From positions 45,733,692-45,797,691 of the forward strand of contig QVOM02000116.1 in the NCBI GenBank assembly GCA_003586115.2: DNA of 64,000 nucleotides, read 5' to 3'. Under the pieces are notes generated by a model. It saw only the letters and a program-made list of their open reading frames with translations, ran no database searches and was not told where the DNA came from. This DNA is from Salvator merianae (taxonomy: Eukaryota; Chordata; Lepidosauria; Squamata; Teiidae). The translations under genes and the position numbers were made by a program. Shown one piece after another: positions 36,001 through 43,711 of this stretch (within the stretch, counting starts at the first letter, position 1; each line of letters opens with the position of its first letter).

Positions 36001-39000
36001 TGGTCTTGCAGCTGCGAGCTGATGGGAAATTTGGTCCCATTCGCATACCTCTTCACCCAGGCCTTTGATGTTTAACTTCCTCTGAGTGCTATCCTGCCAG
36101 GGAGGGAAGGAGGGCAGGTTACATTTTAAATATATTTTAGGTTATTGTATATGTTTTATCCATTGTTGGGATTCCTCCTGGATGAAGGGCGGGATATAAA
36201 TTCTTAAATTAAATTAAAATAAAATAAAACCCTCCAATATTATGGGTGGCAGAAACATAGCTAAGATTAATGATCAAAGGCCTAAGTGAACAGAAACAAT
36301 TCTGCTAAATGCTGAAAGGCGAATAGTGAAGAAGTAGGGCATATTTCTGATGGAAGAATCAAGCACTCTAGGCCAGAAAGGTTAAGGCAGTGGGGAACAT
36401 GCTGGAAGTTGTATACATCACAGCTGCCAGTCCTAGCCTAACTCTAGAGGTCAGGAACAAAAGTTCCCCAGCCTCTGAAATGGCAGATGGCCATTTCCGA
36501 CAGCACAGCAAAAAGGCACCAGGTTTTGTGCATCTCCTAGCCCAGTCCAGCTGCCCACATGACAAACACCTGGATCAATCCACTGCTGGGAATGCTTGGA
36601 AGATTTCTTTAAACTGGTCTTCCACTGGTGCACTCCCTGGCACCATTTTCACATCAGGGAATGGGCCACCTGTCATAGTCATGCAGACAGAGTATTCCCC
36701 AATAGGGATGGCCTCCTGGGGCTCACTCAAGTATGTATACCTTATGTTTCCTGGCAGTAGTCAGCCTGGTCACCAGAGACTGTGCAGAAGCTGCCGGAGG
36801 AGGCTTGCAGAACACTACTGCAAAACACTCTTGGGAAGGTTTGGTTTGAGAAGATCAAAGGCCACCCACTGGCTGAACTAGTGCATGGATTTTGAATGCT
36901 CCGTAAGAGCTTAAGAAAGTAGGTGTTGGGCTGCTTGCAACTGACAAGAGGGGACTGTAACAAGGAGTGGAATTTCCTGGATTCCTGCAGTGTCTGCTTA
37001 TATCAGAGTTTGGAAGTGTTTGTGTATGAATGCAGCTCCATGTTGTTTGACCTTCGGAGTTGCACTCCAAACAAGGACATTTTTCAAACTCTATTTTTAG
37101 AGTTATAATATTTATAACATCTTATTCACACACACACATATATACATGCATAATATTTATAACACAAGTTGCGCTATCTTGTGGTTAAATCCCAGAGCAT
37201 GATCCTCAGGAAGTCTTTGCAAGAGAAAATGACAGGATGGTTTCTGCTTTTGCCTAGAGATTATTTCAGTTCTTGAGTTTGCCGGACACTTTTCTAGGAG
37301 TTAATGTGTGTCTTTAAGTTTTGTTAAAGAGAAACAAAGAGAGAGTAAAGACTGATGGAACTAATAGCAACCTTCTTCCTTTCCCCTCTTCCTAATAGTT
37401 GCTGGGATACAAATGATCACAATATCCCTTGGTGGATTATCAGAGTACCGATCCTAATTTCCATTTTAGTAAGTAAACTCAACGATGTCGTTTAATTGCA
37501 CATTAATGACCCAGTTTTGCCCAGTGGTTTTCAGTTCTGTAACTTCATCAGTGCTTGTTGATTTAGTCCAACTATATTATTTATCTACTGTACTAATAGT
37601 CCACCTTTTATCTCACAAATCCTAGGATTATCCCAGAGCATCAAGTACCATAGCATCAATGTAAAAAGAACACTGCTAGCTTAGCCAAATGCATTTTTAA
37701 ATTCCCACAAGCTTCTGAAAACAATCCTAAGAAAAAGAAACCACTATTGGTTCCATCCTGGCTCCCCAAATAACTGGAAAATCAAACAGCCTGTTCTTTT
37801 TAAAACCGTGAAATAAATGCAACAAAATAATTCTCCTTATACAAGAACAAGTTAGAATAAGAACTTTGCTGTGCCAGCTGTGAAGGTAGCAATAGTTGCT
37901 TCAGAATAAAGCACAATAAACCTTGTGGACTGTGCGGAAGCTGTCTTTGCTGGTATTCATGCAAAGTACATAAGAACATGAGAACATAAGTGGAGCCCTG
38001 CTGGATTGGTCCACAGTCCATCTAGTCCAGCATCCTGTCTCATACGGTAGCCAACCAATTGCTTTCAGGCATTCTCAAGCAGAAAACAAAGGCAAAACTT
38101 TCACCTTCTTTTGACTCCCTGCAAATAGCCTTAGAGGCATCCCGCCTGTCTCTCCAAACTGGAGGCGGTACCTAGGCATCCATTCTAGTAGCTGTTGATA
38201 CTCCCGTCCTCCGTGAATTTGTCTAACCCTTTCTTAAAGCTATCCAGGCTGTCACCACCTCTTCTGGTTCCATTGACCGATGGCCCTCTGGTTACAAAAA
38301 TACTTCTTGTTGGTCCTAATTCTCCTGACCATCAGCTTTATAGAATGCCGCCTGGTTCTAGAAGCAGCCAAGGAGGGTTTTCCTGTCCACAATTGCTTCC
38401 CTTTGTCAGGGATTGTGCAAATTGAAGGAATGGGAGAAGGAGGAGAGGGAAATTACATCTCATGGGTCCTATCCCCCTCTCTCTCCTCTTTAACTGGCTT
38501 AAGGTAACTAGCTGAAAGAAGGGATCTGAGGCAGCAGGGTGAATGCAGAACTTTTAGCATCTGATAAGATACGTGTGAGGGAAGCACCTACAAAGAGAGG
38601 AGGATGTGTTAGCCAACCATGCTGGCTTGTGGAGATCCATGTCCATCCCCTACACATCTTGCTCCTTTTTGGGAGTCTTTTTTCCTTCAAAGGAGCAAGA
38701 TTTGTGTGCTTCCTGGAAAAGTCATCTAGCTGATCCTACTTTGAAGTGTGCAGAGTACAGTTTTAGAACCAATGCAAAGTAGCATAAGTTGATGATAAAT
38801 GATATGCTCATCATAAATAAATGGTGGGGTATTATGGCCCTTCGATGCTTACTTCACCTGATAAAGCAGAACTAAGAGCCTGATGGGAATTGTAGTCTAA
38901 GGCAGCTTCTGTACTGCACACTGCAGGAATTGTTTCTGGCCAAGTGGGCCATGAATGGAGCAGGAAGGGCCAGAGTGCATCAGCTACTGTCTGCACAGCA

Positions 39001-42000
39001 TCTACCTGTCCCGTTTTTCCTTCAGAGCCAGGAAATGAAAATTCCAAGCCTCCAAAGTTGGAAGCTGGGAGGAGTTCCACACCTTGCCCAGAAATGGCCC
39101 TGGAAGTGTGCAAGAATCTGTGTCCTGGATTCTGTGCAAGAATCTGGGACTAAAGGCATTTCTGCATTTACCTACATAGTTCCAGAATTGGTGATCTGGA
39201 TGAAGGTAATCTGTCCCAGGGCTGAGGAGGATTGCTGTGGACTGGAATGATGCCATCTGCATGGTGATGACTGTTCCCATCACTACACACCCAACCTGAA
39301 GCTCATGTGAACTTTGAAGCCAGTTTCCACAAGCTTTGATTGCCAGGAATAAAAGTTCCTGAGGCATGCTGCTGAAATGGATTCCCTGGTAAATCAGAAG
39401 ACAGAGGTGGACACCTTCTGCACTTCTCCATTATCTGGATTTTCACCTGCTAATATGCTGGTAGACCTAGATAGCAAGGTGTCCTGGCAATCCGGCTCAG
39501 GAACTTCCTGATCTGGATCACATTCCATCTGGTGCAGATGAAGCATACTAGCTGGGTGGGTGGGGCCTCTCTGTTCTGCACTAATGTGCAGTCCACTTCT
39601 TTGTCTGGAACAGACAAAGAGGTAAGTGCACAAACATCCTAAGTCCTTCTAGACAAAGCAAATATCCTGAACTGAACCTGCATAAGATTATTCTGTAAGG
39701 AATTTTATATGCTGTGGGTGGTTTAATTGTCTCAAAGCAAATCAAAATGTGGAGTAATAAAGTGCATGCTTTTCTTTTGTAGGTGAATTTTGTACTTTTC
39801 ATTAGCATTATAAGAATTTTACTACAAAAACTGAGATCACCAGATGTTGGAGGAAATGATCAGTCCCAGTACAAGTGAGTGAAACTTTGCAGAAGTCTCT
39901 GTTGAGGAAGGCCTCTGTTGGCAAAACTGAAACCTGGAAGGAACTCCATTAAGGCCTTGTCCGCACTTACCATCCTTGGAGCATTTTAACTAGTCTGCTT
40001 CAGCCTGTTCTGGTCCAAGCTCAGCAGGTGTCATCGCAGTGTGAGGGATGGAATGCCATTATCTTGCCTGTTCCCTAAGATCTGCCAGTGAGGCCCTCAT
40101 GCAGTTAAGGAAGTCAGAATGCATGGGAGGGCATTATTGGTGATGGCCCCAAGGCTATGGAACAGTTTCCCTTCTGAGGTGCATCAGGTTCCTTCATTAT
40201 ATGTATTCAAATGACTGAGGAAGATGCACCTCTTTACCCTGGCCTTGTCACTATTTTAGCCAATCTGTTTTATCTGCTTTCATAATGATCTTGTTGTGAC
40301 CTGCCCTGAGACCTTTAGGTATAGATCAGGATGGGTATAGGTCAGGGTATATCCAGTATATAAAATAATTGGCCTGGTCTAACACCAGCAGCAATGTGGA
40401 TGCGCCTTTGCTGTTCTGCTCCAGGCAAAGTGTGTTTCCACCACAAGTGTCAGCCACTGGTCCTGTGATTGGCCCATGTCCCCATTGCTCCAAAGTCATG
40501 TCCAGTGCAGAAGGGCAGAGCTGAATTACCTCCCTGTTGGCGTTTAGAAGATGATCTTCAAAGCTTGCTTAAGGAACAATGGAAAACTAAAGCTTCTGCA
40601 AGCTTCGAAGATAGGGCTGCAATGCTTTCGTTGCTCCAGACCAGGTGCAGAAGCACCAACGTTTGGACTGAAACAGACGACAGTAATACACATGCAAACC
40701 TTTTCAAACAGCCCCATTGCTAAACTAGGGTAGGGAGCCCTTAGGACAGTTCTGGACCACAATGGGGCTAGTCCCATGCAAAAGAGTGACCCGAGGGGGA
40801 GCAGCTTGTTCTGCTATACCAGGCAAATGCAGACAGGCCCTAAGCTCCAATTCAATCTGACTCTCTTGCTCTTTTTTTTAGGAGGCTTACAAAATCAACA
40901 CTGCTCCTTATTCCCTTGTTTGGCGTTCACTACATGATCTTTGCTGTCTTTCCAATTCGCATTTCCCCCAGCTATCAGATCATTTTTGAGCTGTGTCTGG
41001 GATCTTTTCAGGTAATTTATTTTCAAATTTAATTTTCCCCTTCACCTGTCACGATATAGTTTAATTCACTGATATTTTCTGCTTACAGGGCCTGATTGTT
41101 GCGGTCTTGTACTGCTTCCTGAACAGCGAGGTAAATTTATATTATTATTCTTCATGGTGTTTCTGCTCCACTGTTCCTCTAAATACCTCAACTGTAGAGA
41201 TGTGCCAAGCCCCAAACTGAGCTGGTCTTTGAATTTATGGCTCACCTGAAAGGCAAGCCCAACTACTCTGGTCTCAGTGAGTGAGCCTAACGAGGACTCA
41301 TAAAAGGCACAATGGTCTTTTGCAGAGGCCATAAAAGGTGCCCAGGACCCTCAATAAAGTTGAACTGGGCAAGCTGAGCCTGAACAGACTGTCCATTTTA
41401 TCAAGGCACCCTGAGCTGGCTCGGTGATAAGAACATAAGAGAAGCCCTACTGGATCTGGCCACAGCCCACCTAGTCCAGCATCCTGTCTCACACAGTGGC
41501 CCACCACTTGTTTCTGTGCATTCTCAAGCAGAATAAAAAGGCAAAACCTTCACCTGCTCTTGATTCCTGCAATTGGCTTCAGAGGCATCCTGCCTGTCTC
41601 TCCAGCCTGGAGGTGGTACCTAGGCATCCATTCTAGTAGCCATTGATACACCTGACCTCAATGAATCTGTCCAATCCCTTCTTAAAACTATCCAGGCTGA
41701 TTGCTGTCACCCCATCTTCCAGTAGTAAATTCCATAAACCGATGACCCTTTGGGTGAAAAAATACTTCCCCTTGTCAGTCCTAACTCTCTTGCCCATCAG
41801 CTTCATAGAGTGCCCCCTGTCTCCAGTGCTGTGTAATAGGGGGGAAAAATTCTCTATCCACCTTTTCTGCACTGTGCATGGTTTTATACACTTCAGTCAA
41901 GGCTCCTCTTAAACGTCGTCTTTCAAGGCTGAAGAGGCCAAGGTGTTGTAGCCTGATTTTGTAAGGAAGGTGCTCCAGCCCCTTGATTGTTCTGGTTACC

Positions 42001-42323
42001 CTTTTCTGTACCTTTTCCAGTGATGCTGGAGCTCTGCCAAGCCTCACCAAAGGGCTCGTTTACATCTGTTCTAAACCAGTGTCATAAAGAACACTATAAG
42101 TGCTGCTTCAGAAGTTGGGAACAAATATTTGTACCTTGATTTCTTTTAGGTGCAAGGTGAGCTAAAAAGAAAATGGCGGAGCTGGTGCTTGAACCAAAGA
42201 ATGGGGCGAGATTACAGGCTGCACAGCTCTTCTATCTCTCGAAATGGCTCAGAAATCATTGCCCAGATACATCGTAATTCAGCAACACAATTTTCTCTCC
42301 AGACCGAATCCACAGTAATATAA
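17972..42323 (+). CDS. VIPR2: Vasoactive intestinal peptide receptor 2 (VPAC2), exons 3-13
   Basis: Class B1 G-protein-coupled receptor for VIP and PACAP, acting at the plasma membrane mainly through Gs and cAMP (family knowledge). Eleven exons join to 1,163 coding bases: 17972-18079, 20847-20944, 30346-30440, 31842-31983, 34626-34776, 35553-35613, 37399-37468, 39783-39874, 40882-41011, 41089-41130 and 42150-42323. All introns are GT-AG with consistent phases. The 386 residues start at the ectodomain [11 protein letters not shown] and end QTESTVI then stop. Length and order fit the human 438-residue protein from about residue 52 onward. Identity with VIPR2 rather than VIPR1 rests on blocks such as [24 protein letters not shown] and the PDZ-type C-terminus. 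Exons 1 and 2 were not found. No stop or frameshift is present, so the gene appears intact. Confidence 0.95.
18437..18530 (-). mobile_element. L2-like LINE tail, minus strand
   Basis: TTATTTATTTGTTTGTTTGT followed by CCTGCCCTATATCCAAAGG and TCTCAGGGTGGGTTACAATA is the inverse of the LINE tails at 33424-33498 and 45690-45765. Short truncated copy in intron 3. Confidence 0.7.
18539..19077. mobile_element. GGGCC-end DNA element, worn copy in intron 3
   Basis: The left end GAGCCTTTTCACACTTTCC matches that of the 50058 copy. Blocks such as CACCTCCTGGTAAGG and AGCACTAATTAGTGC, and the 3' region with TTGATGCTTG and TAGCAAGTG, are also shared with 50058-50483 and 53558-54074. The right terminus has decayed, so no target duplication can be read. 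Confidence 0.6.
20847..20944 (+). CDS. VIPR2: VIPR2 exon 4: ectodomain, glycosylation sites
   Basis: Acceptor is a poly-T tract with CTTTAG, donor is ACG|GTAAAG. It encodes [18 protein letters not shown], then the conserved Cys of IAC, and ends SENST. GW and PDF are class B ectodomain landmarks. NIS, NCT and NST are three N-glycosylation sequons. The first two correspond to known human VPAC2 sites, and NST at the exon end is extra. The exon starts in phase 1 and ends in phase 0. Confidence 0.95.
21296..21391. mobile_element. Short hAT-like MITE, second copy
   Basis: It shares 24 identical bases (21308-21331) with the 8200 copy. Its right side, TTAGTTGGCAGA then TGGCAACCCTG at 21391, is the inverse of the CAGGGCTGCCA end there. 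The left end is worn. Confidence 0.5.
21489..21687. mobile_element. hAT-like palindromic MITE with 8-bp duplication
   Basis: 199 bases. It starts CAGCGGCAG and ends CCACCACTG, and both arms extend as long inverted repeats around GGCTTTAAGCCCGGGTGTT. The flanks carry an exact 8-bp duplication TTTAAATG at 21481-21488 and 21688-21695. Ends beginning CAG and an 8-bp duplication are hAT hallmarks. No transposase is encoded. Two relatives lie at 26060 and 43243. Confidence 0.9.
22832..22940. mobile_element. GGGCC-end DNA element, short copy
   Basis: It starts GGTCCTTTCTGCAG and ends CAGAAAGGGCC. The middle resembles the palindromic copy at 59419-59598 (GCATGCAGATGGCAGGTCCC and TATTCCAGAATATA blocks). 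Flanking triplets CTG and ATG differ at one base. Confidence 0.6.
24267..24490. mobile_element. Palindromic DNA element with 3-bp duplication ACT
   Basis: The outer about 45 bases are inverted copies (CCTAAGTTTTAATCCAGCTT is identical on both arms). An inner inverted pair, TTATCTAACTCA and TGAGTTAGATAA, forms the core. ACT flanks both ends (24264-24266 and 24491-24493). Not coding. Confidence 0.8.
24676..24775. repeat. Worn reptile palindromic repeat
   Basis: CCAGATGTTTCTGAACTACA with CAGCATTCCC, and a degenerate inverse half. The same pattern is clearer at 33016-33115. Confidence 0.5.
25047..25110. repeat. (GATG)n simple repeat
   Basis: About 60 bases of ATGG tetranucleotides degrading to TGGGTGGA and then TGACTGGC units. 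Confidence 0.9.
25464..25627 (-). mobile_element. CR1 LINE 3' fragment
   Basis: The minus-strand CR1 3' UTR begins at the terminus AGAGAACATAAGAGGAGCC and is cut off inside the UTR near 25627. No coding part is left. In VIPR2 intron 4. Confidence 0.8.
26060..26171. mobile_element. hAT-like MITE, second copy, 8-bp duplication
   Basis: 112 bases, same family as 21489: starts CGGTAGCGGCC and ends GAGCCACCACTG, with arms sharing TTTTAAGGG and GTGTTC blocks. Flanks are CAATACGT (26052-26059) and CAATACAT (26172-26179), 7 of 8 identical. Confidence 0.85.
26240..26530. mobile_element. Unclassified DNA-element fragment
   Basis: It contains inverted blocks (GGTGCTCCACTCTGC versus TGGAGCACTAATTC) and shares CACCACTGAAA and GCATGCCTC blocks with 15950-16110 and 46280-46380. 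Termini are not resolved. Confidence 0.35.
26870..26966. repeat. Perfect 34-bp inverted repeat
   Basis: Arm 26870-26903 and arm 26933-26966 are exact reverse complements over 34 bases, separated by 29 bases. The flanks show no transposon end or duplication. It lies in VIPR2 intron 4 and could fold as a hairpin in the pre-mRNA. Confidence 0.95.
27120..29119 (-). mobile_element. L1 LINE ORF2 3' half, interrupted
   Basis: Read on the minus strand from about 29110 to 27120. The 199-codon frame (28359-27760) and the frame at 27583-27338 give an L1 ORF2 C-terminal region ([19 protein letters not shown] near 28470-28420, then [14 protein letters not shown]), broken by shifts. The L1-like reading continues on the far side of 28525-28962, which is a later insertion. 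The 3' end lies near 27120. No active site is complete. Confidence 0.65.
28525..28962. mobile_element. GGGCC-end DNA element inside an L1, duplication AGG
   Basis: It starts GGGCCTATTCGCACTT and ends AAGTGTGAAAACACCC. AGG flanks both sides (28522-28524 and 28963-28965). Internal inverted blocks such as CTACCAGCATTTG and its complement are present. It interrupts L1 sequence, so it is younger than that L1. Confidence 0.8.
29120..29543. mobile_element. GGGCC-end DNA element
   Basis: It starts GGGCCTTTTTGCACTTTCC and ends AAGTGCAAACAGACCC. The interior resembles 28525-28962 and 10931-11418. The 3-bp flanks do not match, suggesting decay. Confidence 0.65.
30346..30440 (+). CDS. VIPR2: VIPR2 exon 5: transmembrane helix 1
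   Basis: Acceptor TTGTTGCAG, donor AG|GTAAAT. It encodes [20 protein letters not shown] then [11 protein letters not shown], the first membrane helix, ending with two bases of an Arg codon. Compared with human VIPR2, one residue is missing at the exon 4/5 junction (human KITFY, here STTFY). Confidence 0.95.
31842..31983 (+). CDS. VIPR2: VIPR2 exon 6: helix 2 and first extracellular loop
   Basis: Acceptor CACATAG, donor TGG|GTAAGT. It encodes [20 protein letters not shown], then the first extracellular loop ending DQPSW. The Arg, His and Asn of RNYIHLNLF are the conserved polar positions of class B helix 2. Confidence 0.95.
32790..32915 (+). mobile_element. LINE tail fragment in intron 6
   Basis: TTTTAAACTG with TTTTAACC repeats, then a GTATATAAATAAATAAATG terminus, the form of L2/CR1-clade tails elsewhere here (58130-58260). 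Confidence 0.5.
33016..33115. repeat. Reptile palindromic interspersed repeat
   Basis: CCAGATGTTCCTGGAGTACA on the left is mirrored by TTGTAGTCCAGGAATATCTG on the right, giving a 100-base near-palindrome. Confidence 0.65.
33120..33498 (+). mobile_element. L2-like LINE 3' end in intron 6
   Basis: The translation around 33225-33345 shows the end of a reverse transcriptase ([18 protein letters not shown]). The CCTCCCTGAGACCTTCGGG tail follows, with an (AAGC/AAAC)n end at 33480-33498. 5'-truncated. Confidence 0.7.
33500..34625. other. Intron 6 distal part, repeat-poor
   Basis: No recognisable mobile element apart from a short (TTA)n run near 34138. No alternative exon is supported. Confidence 0.45.
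34626..34776 (+). CDS. VIPR2: VIPR2 exon 7: helix 3 to start of helix 4
   Basis: Acceptor CTTTGCAG, donor GG|GTAAGA after a single base of a Gly codon. It encodes [29 protein letters not shown], then YLLIGW. The Cys of GCK pairs with the second-loop Cys in class B receptors. EGLYLH is the conserved end of helix 3, and GWG opens the GWGxP motif of helix 4. Confidence 0.97.
35216..35345. mobile_element. GGGCC-end DNA element, truncated
   Basis: The left end GGGCCTGTTCACATTTCTC is followed by ACTAGTGAAG-type and AGTGATCGGGAGCAGC blocks shared with other copies. The right end is missing. In intron 7. Confidence 0.5.
35553..35613 (+). CDS. VIPR2: VIPR2 exon 8: helix 4
   Basis: Acceptor TTTTTGCCCAG, donor GG|GTAAGT. 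It encodes [19 protein letters not shown] and completes the Gly codon, finishing the GWGxP motif with Ile-Pro. More hydrophobic than the human helix 4, but same length. Confidence 0.95.
35745..36220. mobile_element. LINE tail fragments in intron 8
   Basis: 35770-35890 (minus) contains CTCAAGGCAGTTTACAAAAA followed by AT-rich sequence. 36134-36220 (plus) ends GGGCGGGATATAAATTCTTA. Both are LINE 3' tail patterns. Confidence 0.45.
36370..36890. repeat. Unclassified interspersed repeat
   Basis: 36600-36720 (GGTGCACTCCCTGGCACCAT, then GACAGAGTATTCCC) recurs in inverse orientation at 62690-62800. A 163-codon frame at 36390-36881 crosses this repeat and has no recognisable domain. Confidence 0.45.
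37399..37468 (+). CDS. VIPR2: VIPR2 exon 9: second extracellular loop and helix 5 start
   Basis: Acceptor CTTCCTAATAG, donor TTA|GTAAGT. It encodes [20 protein letters not shown] followed by SIL. CW is the conserved second-loop disulphide and aromatic pair. PWW begins helix 5. Confidence 0.97.
37968..38403 (-). mobile_element. CR1 LINE 3' end in intron 9
   Basis: Starts at the terminus CATAAGAACATGAGAACATA and reads on the minus strand through the CR1 3' UTR and the ORF2 C-terminal end. 5'-truncated near 38403. Confidence 0.85.
39411..39625. mobile_element. DNA element with TTCTGCAC ends, intron 9
   Basis: The left end CCTTCTGCACTTCTCC opposes the right end GGTAAGTGCACAAAC. The interior shares GGTAGACCT, CAAGG and GTGTGC/GCACTAATGTG blocks with 47703-47945. 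Boundaries approximate. Confidence 0.45.
39783..39874 (+). CDS. VIPR2: VIPR2 exon 10: helix 5 and third intracellular loop
   Basis: Acceptor TTTCTTTTGTAG, donor AA|GTGAGT. It encodes [20 protein letters not shown] then [10 protein letters not shown]. The basic KLR and the VGGNDQSQY segment form the G-protein-contacting loop and match VIPR2 better than VIPR1. Confidence 0.97.
39953..40840. mobile_element. GGGCC-end DNA element holding a LINE tail, intron 10
   Basis: The left end GGCCTTGTCCGCACTTACC and right end GCAGACAGGCCC are flanked by TAA on both sides (39950-39952 and 40841-40843). The stretch 40085-40370 is an L2-like LINE tail (GCCCTGAGACCTTTAGG), apparently inserted within. It fills most of the 1,007-base intron. 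Confidence 0.65.
40882..41011 (+). CDS. VIPR2: VIPR2 exon 11: helix 6 and start of helix 7
   Basis: Acceptor CTTTTTTTTAG, donor CAG|GTAATT. It encodes [32 protein letters not shown], then [11 protein letters not shown]. The PLFG kink of helix 6 is the class B activation motif. The open frame is unbroken. Confidence 0.97.
41089..41130 (+). CDS. VIPR2: VIPR2 exon 12: helix 7
   Basis: 42-base exon, acceptor TGCTTACAG, donor GAG|GTAAAT. It encodes [14 protein letters not shown], the conserved end of helix 7. It is separated from exon 11 by an intron of only 77 bases. Confidence 0.97.
41429..42022 (-). mobile_element. CR1 LINE 3' end in intron 12
   Basis: The minus strand reads the CR1 ORF2 C-terminus ([20 protein letters not shown] near 41990-41930, [10 protein letters not shown] near 41745, CINGY stop near 41633). 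The 3' UTR runs to the terminus at 41429. It makes up over half of intron 12 and is among the best-preserved CR1 ends here. Confidence 0.9.
42150..42323 (+). CDS. VIPR2: VIPR2 exon 13: cytoplasmic tail and stop
   Basis: Acceptor GATTTCTTTTAG. It encodes [20 protein letters not shown] (helix 8 and basic stretch), then a Ser-rich tail with SISRNGSE, ending [10 protein letters not shown] and TAA at 42321-42323. The last four residues, STVI, fit a class I PDZ ligand (Thr at position -2, Ile last), matching human VPAC2 (TSVI). Confidence 0.97.
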   Translation: MQGELKRKWRSWCLNQRMGRDYRLHSSSISRNGSEIIAQIHRNSATQFSLQTESTVI

Positions 42324-43240
42324 GCCATGTGGCTGCCTACAGAAGGCCACGGGACATTGTGGCGTGTCATTGCTCAGTGTGATATTTTCTACTCTGCCGA
42401 GTTTGTACCATGTTTTGTCTACATGTTAAGTTGTGGGGTTGGCCGAATACAGTATCAGGTATCCTTTCTGCTTAGCCTTAGAACTTATTCTCAGTGCTAA
42501 GATGACTACCTAGAATTTTTGAAGCATTCTTGAAAATGCATTTTCATTCATTGTTCCTTGTTTAGAGGTATGAGCCTTGTCAATTCTTGTCTGTAAACAA
42601 TTAGAATTCATTGGATTAAGAACACAAAAAATACCCTCTGCAGTTAGACCAGAAGTCCATTTGTTCACCCTTATTGTTTTCTAGGCTTATCAGGGCTGAT
42701 GACCCCTCATCCATCTGAACCTTTTAAGCGAAACAACTTCTGCTAACATTGAACATCATTTGAAACACAAGCTATTTATAAATGAACATGATTAAATAAT
42801 TAGCTGTGGGAGAAGTGGTAATGGATACTTGAATCTGACTGAAATATAAAAGCTGGTATTAATGACATGAAAAGGCAGCAGAAGACCAGGTTCACAGGGA
42901 AGCAATTCATCTGATCAGCTTTTTTTTTTTTTTAAAAGGAAATCTCAGCCATCCTTGTAGCAAGAGTTGGCGGACTGCATGGATGTCTCTATGTTTTTCC
43001 TTGCCAGGGATGCAGAAGCTGCTTGCTTCTTCTTCTGAGAAATTGCCGGGGGTGGAACCTATGACTCTATGCTTTCCAAACTCTATGGCTGAGCTATCGT
43101 CACTTCCCCAGAATCTAGAAACAGTCAACGGATGATGTTAAATACTGAGGTTTCATCACATGCAAGTGGACATACTGAAGGAAAATTAAAGGAACTCTGA
43201 ATGAGGAGACCAGAAGAAAATAAGTAGCAAAATATCCAGC
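42324..43240 (+). other. VIPR2: VIPR2 3' UTR and adjacent flank
   Basis: The 3' UTR begins after the stop. Its end is not certain. A candidate ATTAAA signal is at 42791-42796. No AATAAA was noticed nearby, and no other feature was seen up to the MITE at 43243. Confidence 0.5.
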
Positions 43241-43242
43241 CA

Positions 43243-43367
43243 CAGCGGTGGACGGTGGCTTTAAGGGCAGGTGTTCGTAACCTGCAGAAAGCGCACGATT
43301 GCCAACAGCAAATGCATGCTTTCCACAGGTTACGAACACCCACCCTTAAAGCCAGCGGCCGCTGCTG
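43243..43367. mobile_element. hAT-like MITE, third copy, 8-bp duplication
   Basis: 125 bases. It starts CAGCGGTGGACGGTGGC and ends GCGGCCGCTGCTG. Long inverted arms around GGCTTTAAGGGCAGGTGTTC. Flanks TCCAGCCA and TCCAGCAA agree at 7 of 8 positions. Same family as 21489 and 26060. Confidence 0.85.
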
Positions 43368-43711
43368 TCCAGCAATATTCAGCCAACCCATGGTGAATCC
43401 ACAAGAACCCTGTTCTGCCACTGATCCCAAAAATGGATAATTCAAACCAATAATGCCCAGGAATTGGGAGGCTACAACTGTGTCTGCTATATGTCAACAG
43501 AAGACACCTTTAAAGTTGTCCTAAACATTTGTGCTTATCTCACAGGAGAACAGAGTTTGACTCTACCTTAGCTATGGTTTCTTATGTTGCATTTCCTGAT
43601 TTGCAAGTGTTTATTGCACTTTCCCTTTCCACAACACGACGATGCAGGAAGCTATTGCTGCTTTAAACCTGGAGCTGGGAGCCAATGACCTGGCTCAAGG
43701 ACATATAGTAA

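Noticed and set aside
36390..36881. 163-codon open frame on the plus strand
   Set aside because: No recognisable domain or splice context, and it crosses a repeat also present at 62690-62800.
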